From: Acidobacteriaceae bacterium
Lineage (GTDB): Bacteria > Acidobacteriota > Terriglobia > Terriglobales > Acidobacteriaceae
Assembly (NCBI GenBank): GCA_027452245.1
Contig: DAIDGW010000149.1
Coordinates: forward strand, 1-52,811
Direction of reading: 5' to 3'
Length of the DNA: 52,811 nucleotides
In this document: piece by piece, positions 27,168-36,782 of the stretch
Position numbering within the stretch: the stretch's first letter is position 1
Layout of the letters: the number at the start of each line of letters is the position of its first letter
Made by a program: the position numbers and the translations under genes
Notes under the pieces: generated by a model
Told to the model about the DNA's origin: nothing
The model's database searches: none
What the model saw: only the letters and a program-made list of their open reading frames with translations

Positions 27168-27653
27168 ATGATCGTCGTGCTGATGGGTGTGGTTGGCTCT
27201 GGAAAGACCACAATTGGACAGTTGCTCGCCCAACACATGCACTGGGTGTTTGCCGATGGCGACGACTTTCATTCCCCGAGCAACAAGGAAAAGATCCACC
27301 GAGGCGTAGGACTTACCGATGAAGACCGTTGGCCATGGTTGGATCGCTTGCGCGATCTGATCGCAGACTGGGACGCCAAGGGCGAGAGCGGTGTGCTGGC
27401 CTGCTCCGCTTTGAAAGAAAGCTATCGGCGGAAGTTGGAAGCCGGAGGCCCGGTTCGATTCGTGTATCTGAAGGGGAGCGCTGAATTGGTCGCGGCTCGG
27501 CTCCATCGCCGCACCGGTCATTTTGCCGATACAAAGATCCTGGACAGCCAGCTTGCCGATCTCGAAGAGCCTCCGGACGCAATTACCGTGGACATCTCGG
27601 GTACGCCTGATCAGATCGTTGCGGAAATCCAGAAGAGACTCGGGCTGGGATAG
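27168..27653 (+). CDS. gntK: Gluconokinase
   Basis: The 161-residue P-loop kinase starts MIVVLMGVVGSGKTTIG with a Walker A GVVGSGKT and has DGDDFHSPSNKEKIHRGVGL and LTDEDRWPWLDRL, the substrate-binding signature of GntK-type gluconokinases. It phosphorylates gluconate to 6-phosphogluconate with ATP. Length is normal. The next gene, 23 bp downstream, is an MFS transporter of the sugar-acid type, which suggests gluconate uptake plus phosphorylation. A short frame of the opposite strand overlaps but is not coding. Confidence 0.93.
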   Translation: MIVVLMGVVGSGKTTIGQLLAQHMHWVFADGDDFHSPSNKEKIHRGVGLTDEDRWPWLDRLRDLIADWDAKGESGVLACSALKESYRRKLEAGGPVRFVYLKGSAELVAARLHRRTGHFADTKILDSQLADLEEPPDAITVDISGTPDQIVAEIQKRLGLG

Positions 27654-27676
27654 AATCCTCGAACGCAGGATCAGCC

Positions 27677-28984
27677 TTGGACAATCCCACCACTCACCCG
27701 GCAACCGATATTGAAAGCTGTGTCATTCGCCACCTGATGTGGCGCCTGATGCCGTTTCTCTTTCTGCTGTATATCGTCGCTTATCTGGACCGCATCAACG
27801 TCAGCTTTGCCATCCTGCAAATGCGCACTCAGCTGCACTTAAGCGACCAGGCTTACGGGCGTGCTGCCGGCATGTTTTTTGCCGGGTATTTCTTCTTCCA
27901 GGTGCCGAGCAATCTCGTACTGGAGAGGATCGGCGTACGGCGATGGATCGCGGGATTGATGGTTGCATGGGGATTGATCTCCTGCTCCATGGTATTGATC
28001 CGAGGTCCGGTGAGTTTCTACGCGCTGCGATTCCTTCTGGGAGCCGCGGAGGCCGGCTTTTTCCCCGGCATTATCGTTTACATGAAGCACTGGTTTCCGG
28101 CGAGCGCTCGGGCCCGGGCGGTGGCATGGTTCATGACCGCAAATCCCTTGTCGGGGGTTGTTGGAAGCCCGATCTCGGCCGCACTACTCGGATTACACAT
28201 TCCCGGTGTCTCCGGGTGGCAATGGCTGTTCCTGGTGGAAGGACTGCCCGCGATCGTCCTCGGAATCGTTGTTTCATTCATCCTCGCGGACCGTCCTGAC
28301 AAAGCGCCCTGGATGAGTGACACTGAGCGGCAATGGCTGCTTGGAGAACTCCAGCGTGAACGAAACAGAGATCTTACTGCCGACTCGGGCGCCTGGTGGA
28401 GGGTGTTTCTGAATGCACGGGTATGGCTGATGTCATTCTTGTACTTTGGCGTCGCGGCGACAATGTATGGGGTAACTCTGTGGCTGCCGACTGTGATCCG
28501 CATGCTGGCTCACCTGCCGCTGCGCACCATCGGGTGGACGACTGCCATTCCATACATTGTGACTGCAATTGCGATGATCGTGATCGGGCGTCATTCGGAT
28601 CGGCACAATGAACGCCGCTGGCATGTTGCAATTTGTGGCTTCATTGGCGCGGCGGCGCTGTTCGGTGCCGCTAAGACGAGCAGTCCATGGCTGGTGGTTG
28701 CCGGAATGAGCATGGGGCTGATCAGCGCTCAATCGATGGCGGGACCGTTCTGGGCGATGGCGAGTTCCGGGATGACTGGCTCTTCGGCTGCGGCTGCCAT
28801 TGCAATGATCAACTCCATTGCAAATCTGGGTGGATATTTCGGCCCGTACATCATAGGATTTGTACGTTCTGCCAACGGACAGTTTAGCGGGGGTATCCTT
28901 GCGATCTCGGTAGTCCTTTGCCTTAGCGGAGGGTTGTCGCTGCTCGTGGCCAAGGTTCCGCATCGCGGCGCCGTTTTGCGGTAG
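27677..28984 (+). CDS. MFS transporter, anion:cation symporter (sugar-acid) type
   Basis: The 435-residue protein has about twelve membrane segments, beginning MPFLFLLYIVAYLDRINVSF with the YLDRINVS signature of the anion:cation symporter group that imports sugar acids and hydroxyphenylacetates. The first-half loop has GAAEAGFFPGII, another hallmark. The start is TTG at 27677 behind AGGATC. ATG 27737 is a weaker alternative that would remove the N-terminal tail. It sits 23 bp after gluconokinase, so gluconate or a related acid is the likely cargo; this is inference from context. It has no obvious own promoter, so it is probably cotranscribed with gntK. Confidence 0.88.
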   Translation: MDNPTTHPATDIESCVIRHLMWRLMPFLFLLYIVAYLDRINVSFAILQMRTQLHLSDQAYGRAAGMFFAGYFFFQVPSNLVLERIGVRRWIAGLMVAWGLISCSMVLIRGPVSFYALRFLLGAAEAGFFPGIIVYMKHWFPASARARAVAWFMTANPLSGVVGSPISAALLGLHIPGVSGWQWLFLVEGLPAIVLGIVVSFILADRPDKAPWMSDTERQWLLGELQRERNRDLTADSGAWWRVFLNARVWLMSFLYFGVAATMYGVTLWLPTVIRMLAHLPLRTIGWTTAIPYIVTAIAMIVIGRHSDRHNERRWHVAICGFIGAAALFGAAKTSSPWLVVAGMSMGLISAQSMAGPFWAMASSGMTGSSAAAAIAMINSIANLGGYFGPYIIGFVRSANGQFSGGILAISVVLCLSGGLSLLVAKVPHRGAVLR

Positions 28985-29050
28985 TGCTTGCCGCGCGAAT
29001 AGCATTGTTTACAATAGTGCTTCTGTCAAACGACCTCGCGTAAGATAAGC

Positions 29051-31408
29051 ATGGCGTATCGAACTCCATTGGACTCTTCATCTTCAAATTCCGGTGCGGG
29101 CCCGTTCGTCTATTGGCGGGTGGAGGGCAGTCTTCTCGACCTGACCGTCGTCAAACCGCTCGGCTTTCTTACCTGGAACGCGCAGACATTTGCGGAGCGG
29201 TTCCGGCGCCGCGGGCTGATCTTCCTGATGGCAGCTCTGCGGCCATTTCTGTACTCCACAAACCGGAAATTTGCCACGCGGGTGGTCCACACTGTTTTGC
29301 GCGGCGTCTCGCGAGATCGTCTCGACCTACTGGGTGAAGAATTCTTCCAGTACAAGTTGAAGCCAAACCTGAAACCAAAAGGCGTGCAAAGGGTTAAGGA
29401 GCTGCTTGATTCCGGAACAAATGTCGTTCTCGTGAGCCAGGGTCTGGATCACCTGATGCGTCCGCTGGCCCGGCACCTCGGAGTGAAGTATGTAGTTGCG
29501 AATCGGATGGAGTTTCGCGACGGGCGGGCTACCGGGCGTTTACTTGAGCCTCTGATCCGGCCCCGGGGCGTGCTCGCCAAGATTCGTGAAGATAGTCCGG
29601 ATGGCCTGCGGGCACCGAAGACTTTGGCTCGGCATCTCGATATCCCAGTCGAACAGTTGCACGCCGCCGTTATGCCCGCAGAGCGTCCGCGAGCCGACCG
29701 GGAACGCCCTATTGTTCATTTTGACGGCCAGAGGCCTGCATCGCCACTGTCCGTCCGGAGCGCCTTTGCCGGGAAGCACGTCATGCTGATCGGGGTCACC
29801 GGCTTCATTGGGAAAGTCTGGCTGGCCAATACGTTGCTGGATCTGCCGGAAATTGGCCGTATTTATCTGCTGATTCGCAGGCAAAAATCAAATCCGGCCG
29901 AGAAGCGCTTCGAGAAGATTGTTGAAGATTCGCCGGTTTTTGATCCCCTGTTCGAAAAGTTCGGCACCGGATTTTCCGATTTTGTTCGCGCGAAGGTTGA
30001 AGTCGTGGAAGGCGATGTTTCCCATCCCAGCCTGGGGTTGAGTGCCGAGGTCAGTCGGCGCTTGCAAAACGACCTCGACTTGGTGGTCAACAGCTCAGGA
30101 TTGACGGATTTCAATCCGGACCTTCGCGATGCACTCGCCACGAACACCGACGCTGCCCTGAATATTCTGGAGTTTGTGCGGTCGTCTCATCACGCCGGCC
30201 TTCTGCATCTTTCAACCTGCTACGTCGCCGGAGAACAGGATGGCAGGGTTTCGGAGAAGTTGATCCCGGATTACACGCCCCGCCGCGTGCCCGGGTTCGA
30301 TGCCGAAAAAGAGTGGCAATCGTTGAAGGCGGAGATCCGAAAAGCGGAGGAGCGGGCAGAGAGCGAAGAGGTAACCGCGGAATTGCGGAAGCAGGCTCTC
30401 GGGAAGGAACATGCGGCCAAGGATCTGCAGGGTGCGGCGCTGGACAATCAGATACGAAAGAATCGTGTTCGCTGGCTCAAGACCTATCTGACCGAACTCG
30501 GCACAAAACGCGCCAACGAGTTGGGCTGGCCGAATACTTACACGTTGACCAAAAGCCTGGCCGAATCGCTGATTGCGAAACGCGGAGCGGGCCTGCCGAT
30601 CGCGATTGTGCGTCCGGCGATCGTGGAGACGTCGGTCGCAAAACCCTTCCTCGGATGGAATGAGGGCATCAATACTTCGGCTTCGCTTTCGTATCTGCTG
30701 GGCACGTATTTTCGGCAGTTGCCGTCGAATGAAAGCAAGCGGCTCGACATTATTCCTGTGGATTCGGTTTGCGCGGGAATGACTTTGATCGCTGCCGCCG
30801 TGATGGAGCGCAGGCACGACCAGGTTTATCAGCTGGCAACTTCGGTCGCGAACCCGTGTGATATGGGGCGTTCCATTGAACTTACTTCGCTGGCACACCG
30901 CAAGCACTATCGCGCCCAAGAGGGCCTGGAATCTTGGCTGCGGCTGCGTTTCGACGCGATACCCGTTTCTAAAACCCGTTACAACCGAATGTCGGCGCCG
31001 GCGCAGCGGGCCATCGTGAAATCGATTCAGCGCGTCATGGCGCCGCTGCCGCTTAAGAAGACACCACTCGCCAAAGCAGAGCGCAGTCTGGAACGGGTGG
31101 AAAAACTGATTCAATTGTTTGAGCCCTTCATCCTGCTGAATGAGCACGATTTCGCAGCGGAGAATGTGGAGAAGCTTGACTATGCACTGGTCCCGGAGGA
31201 GCGTGAAATGTTCGCCTACAATACGCGCTCGCTCGATTGGTGGGACTACTGGATCAACGTGCACATTCCTGCGTTACGCCGCTGGACCTATCCGCTGATT
31301 GAAGGACGGCCGCTCGAAGCTCGTCCTCCGCGCAACTTTCAAATTGGACCGGCGAACGGCGATACCGTGAAGACCGGCACGAATGGGGCGACGTGGCGAT
31401 ATTCCTGA
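29051..31408 (+). CDS. Fatty acyl reductase with degenerate N-terminal HAD domain
   Basis: The 785-residue protein has two parts. Residues 19-200 follow the layout of HAD-IB phosphatases, but the first motif DxDGT is replaced by WRVEGS, with Arg23 and Glu25 where the catalytic Asp pair should be. Only the VLVSQG motif (Ser129) survives, and the late DD motif is absent, so it is catalytically dead. Residues 240-785 form a male-sterility/fatty acyl reductase domain: GVTGFIGK (248-255) binds NAD(P)H, and STCYVAG (Ser388) and YTLTK (Tyr497, Lys501) form the catalytic centre. A charged helical insert lies at about 415-480, and a FAR_C-like tail follows. It would reduce an acyl thioester to aldehyde or alcohol. 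It is the first gene of the ten-gene cluster. Confidence 0.87.
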   Translation: MAYRTPLDSSSSNSGAGPFVYWRVEGSLLDLTVVKPLGFLTWNAQTFAERFRRRGLIFLMAALRPFLYSTNRKFATRVVHTVLRGVSRDRLDLLGEEFFQYKLKPNLKPKGVQRVKELLDSGTNVVLVSQGLDHLMRPLARHLGVKYVVANRMEFRDGRATGRLLEPLIRPRGVLAKIREDSPDGLRAPKTLARHLDIPVEQLHAAVMPAERPRADRERPIVHFDGQRPASPLSVRSAFAGKHVMLIGVTGFIGKVWLANTLLDLPEIGRIYLLIRRQKSNPAEKRFEKIVEDSPVFDPLFEKFGTGFSDFVRAKVEVVEGDVSHPSLGLSAEVSRRLQNDLDLVVNSSGLTDFNPDLRDALATNTDAALNILEFVRSSHHAGLLHLSTCYVAGEQDGRVSEKLIPDYTPRRVPGFDAEKEWQSLKAEIRKAEERAESEEVTAELRKQALGKEHAAKDLQGAALDNQIRKNRVRWLKTYLTELGTKRANELGWPNTYTLTKSLAESLIAKRGAGLPIAIVRPAIVETSVAKPFLGWNEGINTSASLSYLLGTYFRQLPSNESKRLDIIPVDSVCAGMTLIAAAVMERRHDQVYQLATSVANPCDMGRSIELTSLAHRKHYRAQEGLESWLRLRFDAIPVSKTRYNRMSAPAQRAIVKSIQRVMAPLPLKKTPLAKAERSLERVEKLIQLFEPFILLNEHDFAAENVEKLDYALVPEEREMFAYNTRSLDWWDYWINVHIPALRRWTYPLIEGRPLEARPPRNFQIGPANGDTVKTGTNGATWRYS

Positions 31409-32526
31409 CCGGATCGACCGGATACATTGGCGCTCACGTTGCCTCGAATCTGCTGGAGCAGCATGGCGCGGCGTTGAACGTCCTGGTACGCGCAAAAAAT
31501 CCGCGGGAAGCGGAGTTGCGCCTCTGGCAGGCGCTGCAACTCCATCTGGAGTTTCCGCGCTTCTACGAGCACCTGCAGACGAAAGTCCGCGTCTTCTGCG
31601 GCGATATCACCTTGCCCGGATTCGGGCTCGATCGCGATTCCTACGACCGCCTTGTGCACACCACCGATTCGGTCATTCATTGCGCCGCGTCGTTGAATCG
31701 AAAGTCGGAGAAGAGCTGCCTGAATGTGAATCTGCGCGGCACACTGGAAGTTCTGACCCTGGCCCGCAATGCCGAGTACTATCATGGGCTTCGCCGCTTC
31801 AGCGAGGTAAGCACCGTCGCAGTCGCGGGCCGGCGCAATCGGGAACTCGTGACCGAAGATCGCGCCATTGAGTGGGACCGCTCAGACTACGATCCTTATG
31901 CCCGTACCAAGAAATTCTGTGAGCACATGATGCATGTGCTCTTGCCCGATACGCCGAAAACCGTATTTCGGCCGAGCATCGTGCTCGGGGATAGCCGCCA
32001 TCCCGAGACCACGCAATTCGACATGGTGCGCTCGTTTGTCTTCCTTGCCGGATTGCCTCTCCTGCCGTTTCGCCCAACGGACAGGATCGATATCGTCAAC
32101 GTTGATTTCGTGGCCGATGCGATCGCGACGCTGCATCAGAAAGATCAGCCCCGGCACGAGATCTATCACCTTTCGTCCGGCAGCGATTCGCAGAATTTCA
32201 AGCAACTGACCACCGCATTGGCCGCCGCCCAGCAAAAACGTGGGCCGATTTTCGTACCCGTGCTGGAAAAGCCATTCACCGCGGCCGTCAACTTCCTTTC
32301 CAACCGGAAAGGACCTGTCGGCCATGGCGCGTCATTGATGAAAGTCTTCATGCCGTATCTGGTGTGGAACACGGTATTCGACAACACGCGCGTGACTTCG
32401 GAACTAGGCCGCAGGCCGGTGCCCTTTTCGCAGTACAGCTATCCCTTACTGAAATTCAGCCGTGAGAACAATTTCCAATACCGCTATCAGCCGTGGCCGG
32501 CTGCGGTCGGAGGTACAGCCGCATGA
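31393..32526 (+). CDS. Thioester-reductase-like extended SDR
   Basis: The 377-residue enzyme starts at GTG 31393, 16 bp inside the reductase gene, so the two are translationally coupled. It has GSTGYIG (residues 7-13) for NAD(P) binding and the active-site Tyr169 and Lys173 (YARTK). It belongs to the NAD_binding_4 branch that also holds carboxylic-acid-reductase and thioester-reductase domains, though simple lipid-sugar SDRs are an alternative. A late [16 protein letters not shown] segment is typical of the branch. It may complete the reduction begun by the upstream enzyme or act on a carrier-bound intermediate. Confidence 0.83.
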   Translation: MAIFLTGSTGYIGAHVASNLLEQHGAALNVLVRAKNPREAELRLWQALQLHLEFPRFYEHLQTKVRVFCGDITLPGFGLDRDSYDRLVHTTDSVIHCAASLNRKSEKSCLNVNLRGTLEVLTLARNAEYYHGLRRFSEVSTVAVAGRRNRELVTEDRAIEWDRSDYDPYARTKKFCEHMMHVLLPDTPKTVFRPSIVLGDSRHPETTQFDMVRSFVFLAGLPLLPFRPTDRIDIVNVDFVADAIATLHQKDQPRHEIYHLSSGSDSQNFKQLTTALAAAQQKRGPIFVPVLEKPFTAAVNFLSNRKGPVGHGASLMKVFMPYLVWNTVFDNTRVTSELGRRPVPFSQYSYPLLKFSRENNFQYRYQPWPAAVGGTAA

Positions 32527-33932
32527 TGGATTTTGTTCTGGAGGCATGGGTCAGCAGTTCCATTGAGCGCGCCAAGCTGAAATGGATGCTCGGCGGGGGC
32601 AAGCCTTGGCAGCGCGGCGAGAAGCTGAAACTGCTGTTCGCCGGCTATAACGGCACCCGCAACATGGGATCGGACGTTCGCGTCAATGAGATGCTGCGCC
32701 AGATACGGCACATTCTGGGCTCGGAGCGCGTCGATTTCAGTGTCATGAGCCAGAACTTTGATCTTTCGAAAGGCTATTTTGAGGGATCGAAACAGGTGCA
32801 TTTGCCAGATATCTTTCCGCCGTTTCTGGCCGATGAAGTTCCCCAGCATCACGGGGTGGTGGCCTGCGAAGGATCGATGTTCAAGAGCAAGTTCGCGAAT
32901 GCGCTCACCACGATGATGATTGGCTCGTTGGGAATAGCCGCGGTGCAGAACAAAATTTCCGTGGGCTATGGCGCCGAGGCCGGGCACATGGATCCGCTGG
33001 TTCGTAAGATGTGCGGCCGTTACTGCAAGGAATCGCTGATCATCACCCGCAACGAGGAATCCCGCACCCTGCTGCGGGAACTGGGGATTCCGACTGAACT
33101 CGGCACCGACACAGCCTGGACCTTCGAACCGCTTCCTCCCGAATATGGCCAGGACGTGCTACGGCAAGTTGGCTGGGACGGGCGTACTCCCGTGCTGGTG
33201 GTCTGCCCGATCAATCCCTTTGAATGGCCGGTCCGGGCCTCGGTGGGGAAATACGCGCTGCACACTTTGACCGGCGCCTACAAAGAGAGCCATTACCGCA
33301 CCGTGTATTTCCACAATTCCGGACCGGCGGCCGCCCGAGCATATCAGCACTATCTCATTTCAATCGCAAATGCCGTCGATGCATTCCGAAAGAAGCGCAA
33401 GGTTTTCGTCATTATGGTTGCGACCGAGCGTTTGGACGTGCGTCCGGCGAATCGAATCTCGGAGAAGTTGGGCGGCGTCCCGGTTCTCACCTCCGATCAG
33501 TACGACATGTATCAGGTAGTCAGCATTCTCCGGTCGTGTCACATGATGGCTTCTTCGCGCTATCACGGGATTGTGACCTCGATGCCGGGACTGGTTCCCT
33601 CGGCGGGAATCACCATGGACGAACGGATTCGTAACCTCATGCGCGAGCGCGGACATGAAGATTTACTGATGAACGTCGACGATCCGGATCTGGAATCGAA
33701 GCTGCTGACAGCGCTGGACAATCTGGCGACTAACGGTGAACGCATAGCCGATGGCATTGCGCGAACGGTGGTCAAGAATTTAAAAGTAATGGCGCGTATG
33801 GGCGTTTATTTCGAGGAAGAAGTGCAGCGCCGGTATCCAGCCTTCGGTACGCGCACTGGGGAGTGGAGTTGGCAAGACTATTTGCCTCCGATGAACGCTT
33901 CGCTGCATCAGTTAATAACCGCGTACAATTAG
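32523..33932 (+). CDS. Polysaccharide pyruvyl transferase-family protein
   Basis: From ATG 32523, which overlaps the previous stop as ATGA, the 469-residue product has the polysaccharide pyruvyl transferase pattern: [20 protein letters not shown] early, then a [19 protein letters not shown] segment and a late [19 protein letters not shown] motif. Family members transfer a ketal pyruvate from phosphoenolpyruvate to a sugar, as in CsaB. Here the neighbours are lipid genes, so the acceptor may be a lipid headgroup or lipid-linked sugar. There is no signal peptide or membrane helix, so it acts at the cytosolic face. The next ligase starts 19 bp later. Confidence 0.8.
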   Translation: MMDFVLEAWVSSSIERAKLKWMLGGGKPWQRGEKLKLLFAGYNGTRNMGSDVRVNEMLRQIRHILGSERVDFSVMSQNFDLSKGYFEGSKQVHLPDIFPPFLADEVPQHHGVVACEGSMFKSKFANALTTMMIGSLGIAAVQNKISVGYGAEAGHMDPLVRKMCGRYCKESLIITRNEESRTLLRELGIPTELGTDTAWTFEPLPPEYGQDVLRQVGWDGRTPVLVVCPINPFEWPVRASVGKYALHTLTGAYKESHYRTVYFHNSGPAAARAYQHYLISIANAVDAFRKKRKVFVIMVATERLDVRPANRISEKLGGVPVLTSDQYDMYQVVSILRSCHMMASSRYHGIVTSMPGLVPSAGITMDERIRNLMRERGHEDLLMNVDDPDLESKLLTALDNLATNGERIADGIARTVVKNLKVMARMGVYFEEEVQRRYPAFGTRTGEWSWQDYLPPMNASLHQLITAYN

Positions 33933-33951
33933 CGATCTCGTCCTAACCACC

Positions 33952-35601
33952 ATGCCCTTCGTTGGAGAAATTTTCGCGAAGCTACAGGCCTGCGGCGACA
34001 AGACCGTCCTGCAGGAGATCCGGGATGGCCAGATCACTGGAGTCACGGGATCGCAATTGCTCGAACTGGTGCGCAAAGCACGCAGCGTAATTGCCGGCAA
34101 AGGGCTTCAGAAGGGCGACCGCTGCGGGCTTCTCGCCCCCAACAGCATTCAGTGGGTCGCGGCCGACCTCGCCATCCTGGCTGAGGGATTGATCGTAGTG
34201 CCGCTCTATTACCGCCAGTCTCCTGTAGAACTCGTCGCCATGATGAAGGATTGCTCTCCCTCGCTGGTCTGCTACGGAGATGCGAGCCTGGTGGACGGTA
34301 TTCAGCAAGTCTGGCCGGACGCGCCAGCCGCGCTTCGCTTCGACGAAATCTTCGGCCCAGGCGAGCCGGGTTTCGTCGACCGGCCGCAGGTTCGCAATGA
34401 AGATCCGGTGACGATCATCTACACCTCGGGAACTTCGGGGGAATCCAAGGGCGTTGTGCTGACAGCGGCAAACGTTGGCTTCATGCTCGGTTGCACAACG
34501 GAGCGACTGGGATTGTTAATGAAAGACGCTGCCGGTCAGGATCGGATCTTCCACTACCTTCCCTTCAGCTTCGCCGCTTCCTGGATCGCACTTCTCAGCT
34601 TCATTCTGCGCGGAAGCCTGGTCACTCTCAACACTGATCTGACGAAGATCTCTACCGACATGCGCGCAGTCGCTCCCGACTATTTCCTGAATGTGCCGCA
34701 GTTGCTCGAGCGGATGCGCCGGGCCGTCGATGAACAACTCTGGAAAACTGGCGGCCTGGTGCAGGCGGTGTATGCCAATGCTAAAGCTGCATGGGCCCGC
34801 CGCCACGAAAAGAAGCCGAAAACGGGCGATGGAATCTGGCTCTGGCTGGCGAATGCCCTGGTTTTCCCTTCGATCCGCAAGAAAATGATTGGCGCGAATT
34901 TGAAGGCCTTGATCTGCGGTTCGGCGCCGCTAAGTCCGGAAACCCAGCTTTACTTCATGATGCTCGGCATTCGCGTGCTGCAGGTGTACGGCCTCACCGA
35001 GACCACCGCAATTTGCACCATGGACGATCCGCGGCAGGTCGAACTCGGACGGGTCGGGCCGGCGGTCCCCGGGATAGAAATGAAGCTGGGCGAGAATGAT
35101 GAGATCGTCGTGCGCGGGCCAAACGTTTTTCCCGGATATTGGAATCGGCCGCAGCAAACCGCAGAAGTGTTACGCGACGGCTGGTTCCACACCGGTGATC
35201 AGGGAGAAATTGATAGTTCAGGAAACTGGAAGATTGTCGGTCGAATCAAGAATCTTATCGTGCTCGGATCAGGCCACAAGATCTCTCCTGAACCGATTGA
35301 AGACGAGATCATTCGCAATCTTCCGGGAGCGCATCAGGTGGTCGTCGTTGGTAATGGCCGCGGCTACCTTTCGGCAATTGTCACAGGAGGCGTGACCGGT
35401 GAGCAGGCGCAACAAGCGCTAGACCTCGCCAATGCGCAATTGCCTCACTACAAGCAGGTGCGGGCCTTTCATATCAACCCCGACGCTTTTTCAGTCGAAA
35501 ACGGAATGTTGACCGTGAATGGAAAGCTGAAGCGCGATGTGATCTCCTCGCGGATGAAGGACCAAATCGAGCTAATGTACAAGATGAAGCAGGCGGTCTA
35601 G
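33952..35601 (+). CDS. AMP-dependent acyl ligase 1 (long-chain type)
   Basis: The 549-residue enzyme has IIYTSGTSGESKGVVLT, the YGLTETTAICTMD motif, the WFHTGDQGEI nucleotide-binding motif, and a C-terminal catalytic Lys in NGKLKRD. This is the fatty acyl-CoA synthetase type (FadD/FAA1-like), which makes an acyl-adenylate and passes it to CoA or a carrier protein. In this operon it could load the acyl carrier protein encoded 0.85 kb downstream. The start lies 19 bp after the pyruvyl transferase stop. All core motifs are intact. It is not a recent duplicate of the second ligase at 36783; the two are clearly diverged. Confidence 0.9.
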   Translation: MPFVGEIFAKLQACGDKTVLQEIRDGQITGVTGSQLLELVRKARSVIAGKGLQKGDRCGLLAPNSIQWVAADLAILAEGLIVVPLYYRQSPVELVAMMKDCSPSLVCYGDASLVDGIQQVWPDAPAALRFDEIFGPGEPGFVDRPQVRNEDPVTIIYTSGTSGESKGVVLTAANVGFMLGCTTERLGLLMKDAAGQDRIFHYLPFSFAASWIALLSFILRGSLVTLNTDLTKISTDMRAVAPDYFLNVPQLLERMRRAVDEQLWKTGGLVQAVYANAKAAWARRHEKKPKTGDGIWLWLANALVFPSIRKKMIGANLKALICGSAPLSPETQLYFMMLGIRVLQVYGLTETTAICTMDDPRQVELGRVGPAVPGIEMKLGENDEIVVRGPNVFPGYWNRPQQTAEVLRDGWFHTGDQGEIDSSGNWKIVGRIKNLIVLGSGHKISPEPIEDEIIRNLPGAHQVVVVGNGRGYLSAIVTGGVTGEQAQQALDLANAQLPHYKQVRAFHINPDAFSVENGMLTVNGKLKRDVISSRMKDQIELMYKMKQAV

Positions 35602-35622
35602 CGGCAATCGGATTCAAGATCA

Positions 35623-36426
35623 ATGGACAAGTTTAACGGCCAGGCAATTTCATGGACTGTGCAGGCGGGCGTAATTGAACTCTCGCTGCACCGCTCGCCC
35701 TGCAATGAGCTGGGGTCGCTGAGTTTGCAGGAGCTGGAAGACTTTGCCGGCAGCCTGTCGCAATTGGAAAGCAGCGCGCATGCGCTGATCATCTACAGCG
35801 AGTTGAAATCAGGGTTTTGCGCCGGAGCGGATTTGCGCGAGCTATATGAGCGCTCCCAGAAGCTGGAGAAAAAAGAAGCGGTTCGCGGTGTGCGCGATTT
35901 TCTCGAACGTATCCATCGTGTGCTGAATGCGATCGATGCGAGTCCGCTCACGACAATTGCCGCCGTTCATGGCGTTACCTTCGGAGGCGGCTTCGAACTC
36001 GCACTGGCCTGTGATCTGATCCTCGCCGACCGTACGGCCCGCTTCTGTTTCCCGGAGCTTCGCCTTGGCCTCATCCCGGGATTCGGCGGAATTCCTCGCC
36101 TGAAGCGGGATCTCGGCAACAGCGTGGTGCGCGATCTGCTCCTCACCGGACGCAGCTTCAATTCCACGAAGGCGCAACAAGTTGGCCTCGTCAGCCAGGT
36201 CGTCGCTGAAGGTGAGGCATTGCGCGCGGCGCGGGCCACCGCCGCTCAACTCGGCAAGTTTGATCGTGAAACCGCAATCGCTGCCAAGCAATTCATCAAG
36301 CCAATTCCTGATGAAGAATTGCAGCGGGAGATCGACATCTTCTGCGATCTTTTCACAAAGCCGGCCGTGGAGGCGGGCTTGAAGAAATTTGTCGAGAGCA
36401 CGGATGCTCAGCCATACTTACCCTAG
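35623..36426 (+). CDS. Enoyl-CoA hydratase/isomerase-family protein
   Basis: The 267-residue crotonase-fold protein has the oxyanion-hole segment FCAGADLREL and GVTFGGGFELALACD. Both acid residues of true hydratases are present: Glu125 in GGGFELA and Glu145 in CFPELRLG. It should hydrate a trans-2-enoyl thioester or shift its double bond. A hydratase beside two reductases, two ligases and a carrier protein suggests that the cluster modifies the fatty chain as well as reducing its carboxyl end. It is 21 bp after ligase 1 and 27 bp before the carrier protein. ATG 35623 is the clear start. Confidence 0.9.
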   Translation: MDKFNGQAISWTVQAGVIELSLHRSPCNELGSLSLQELEDFAGSLSQLESSAHALIIYSELKSGFCAGADLRELYERSQKLEKKEAVRGVRDFLERIHRVLNAIDASPLTTIAAVHGVTFGGGFELALACDLILADRTARFCFPELRLGLIPGFGGIPRLKRDLGNSVVRDLLLTGRSFNSTKAQQVGLVSQVVAEGEALRAARATAAQLGKFDRETAIAAKQFIKPIPDEELQREIDIFCDLFTKPAVEAGLKKFVESTDAQPYLP

Positions 36427-36453
36427 TTCGGATTGATCAAATTGGAATTCAAG

Positions 36454-36696
36454 ATGCCCATGACCGACCAGACACTCGATGAAATCATGAATTTGGCAGC
36501 GGCTCACTTCAAGGTGCCGCGCGAAAACCTGAGTCCCGACGAGGACTTCTTCAAAGCCCTGGGAATTGACAGCCTGCAAACGCTGGACCTGCTCACGCGG
36601 CTGGAACACCACTTTCGCGTCGAGTTGCCGGATTACGAGTTGCAAGGCGTCAGCGACTTCAGGACCCTGGCCGCCAAGATCCAGGCGCGTTTGTAG
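36454..36696 (+). CDS. Stand-alone acyl carrier protein
   Basis: The 80-residue product from ATG 36454 is acidic and helical, with the 4'-phosphopantetheine attachment Ser40 in ALGIDSLQTLDLL. An in-frame TTG at 36433 or ATG 36460 are alternatives. ACPs of primary fatty acid synthesis usually lie beside fabD/fabF, which are absent here. Its place between a hydratase and a ligase marks it as a pathway-specific carrier. It is the anchor that makes the cluster look like a dedicated assembly route. Confidence 0.92.
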   Translation: MPMTDQTLDEIMNLAAAHFKVPRENLSPDEDFFKALGIDSLQTLDLLTRLEHHFRVELPDYELQGVSDFRTLAAKIQARL

Positions 36697-36782
36697 GATG
36701 TTTGGCAAGCATGCGAGTAGCCCGCTGATAAACACCGTTGGCCGTCCGGGTTAGCCTCTCTCTATGATGAAATAGATAGTTC

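Noticed and set aside
30212-31264. Long minus-strand frame opposite the fatty acyl reductase
   Set aside because: It mirrors the reductase coding frame, with a composition set by the complementary codons and no recognisable motif.
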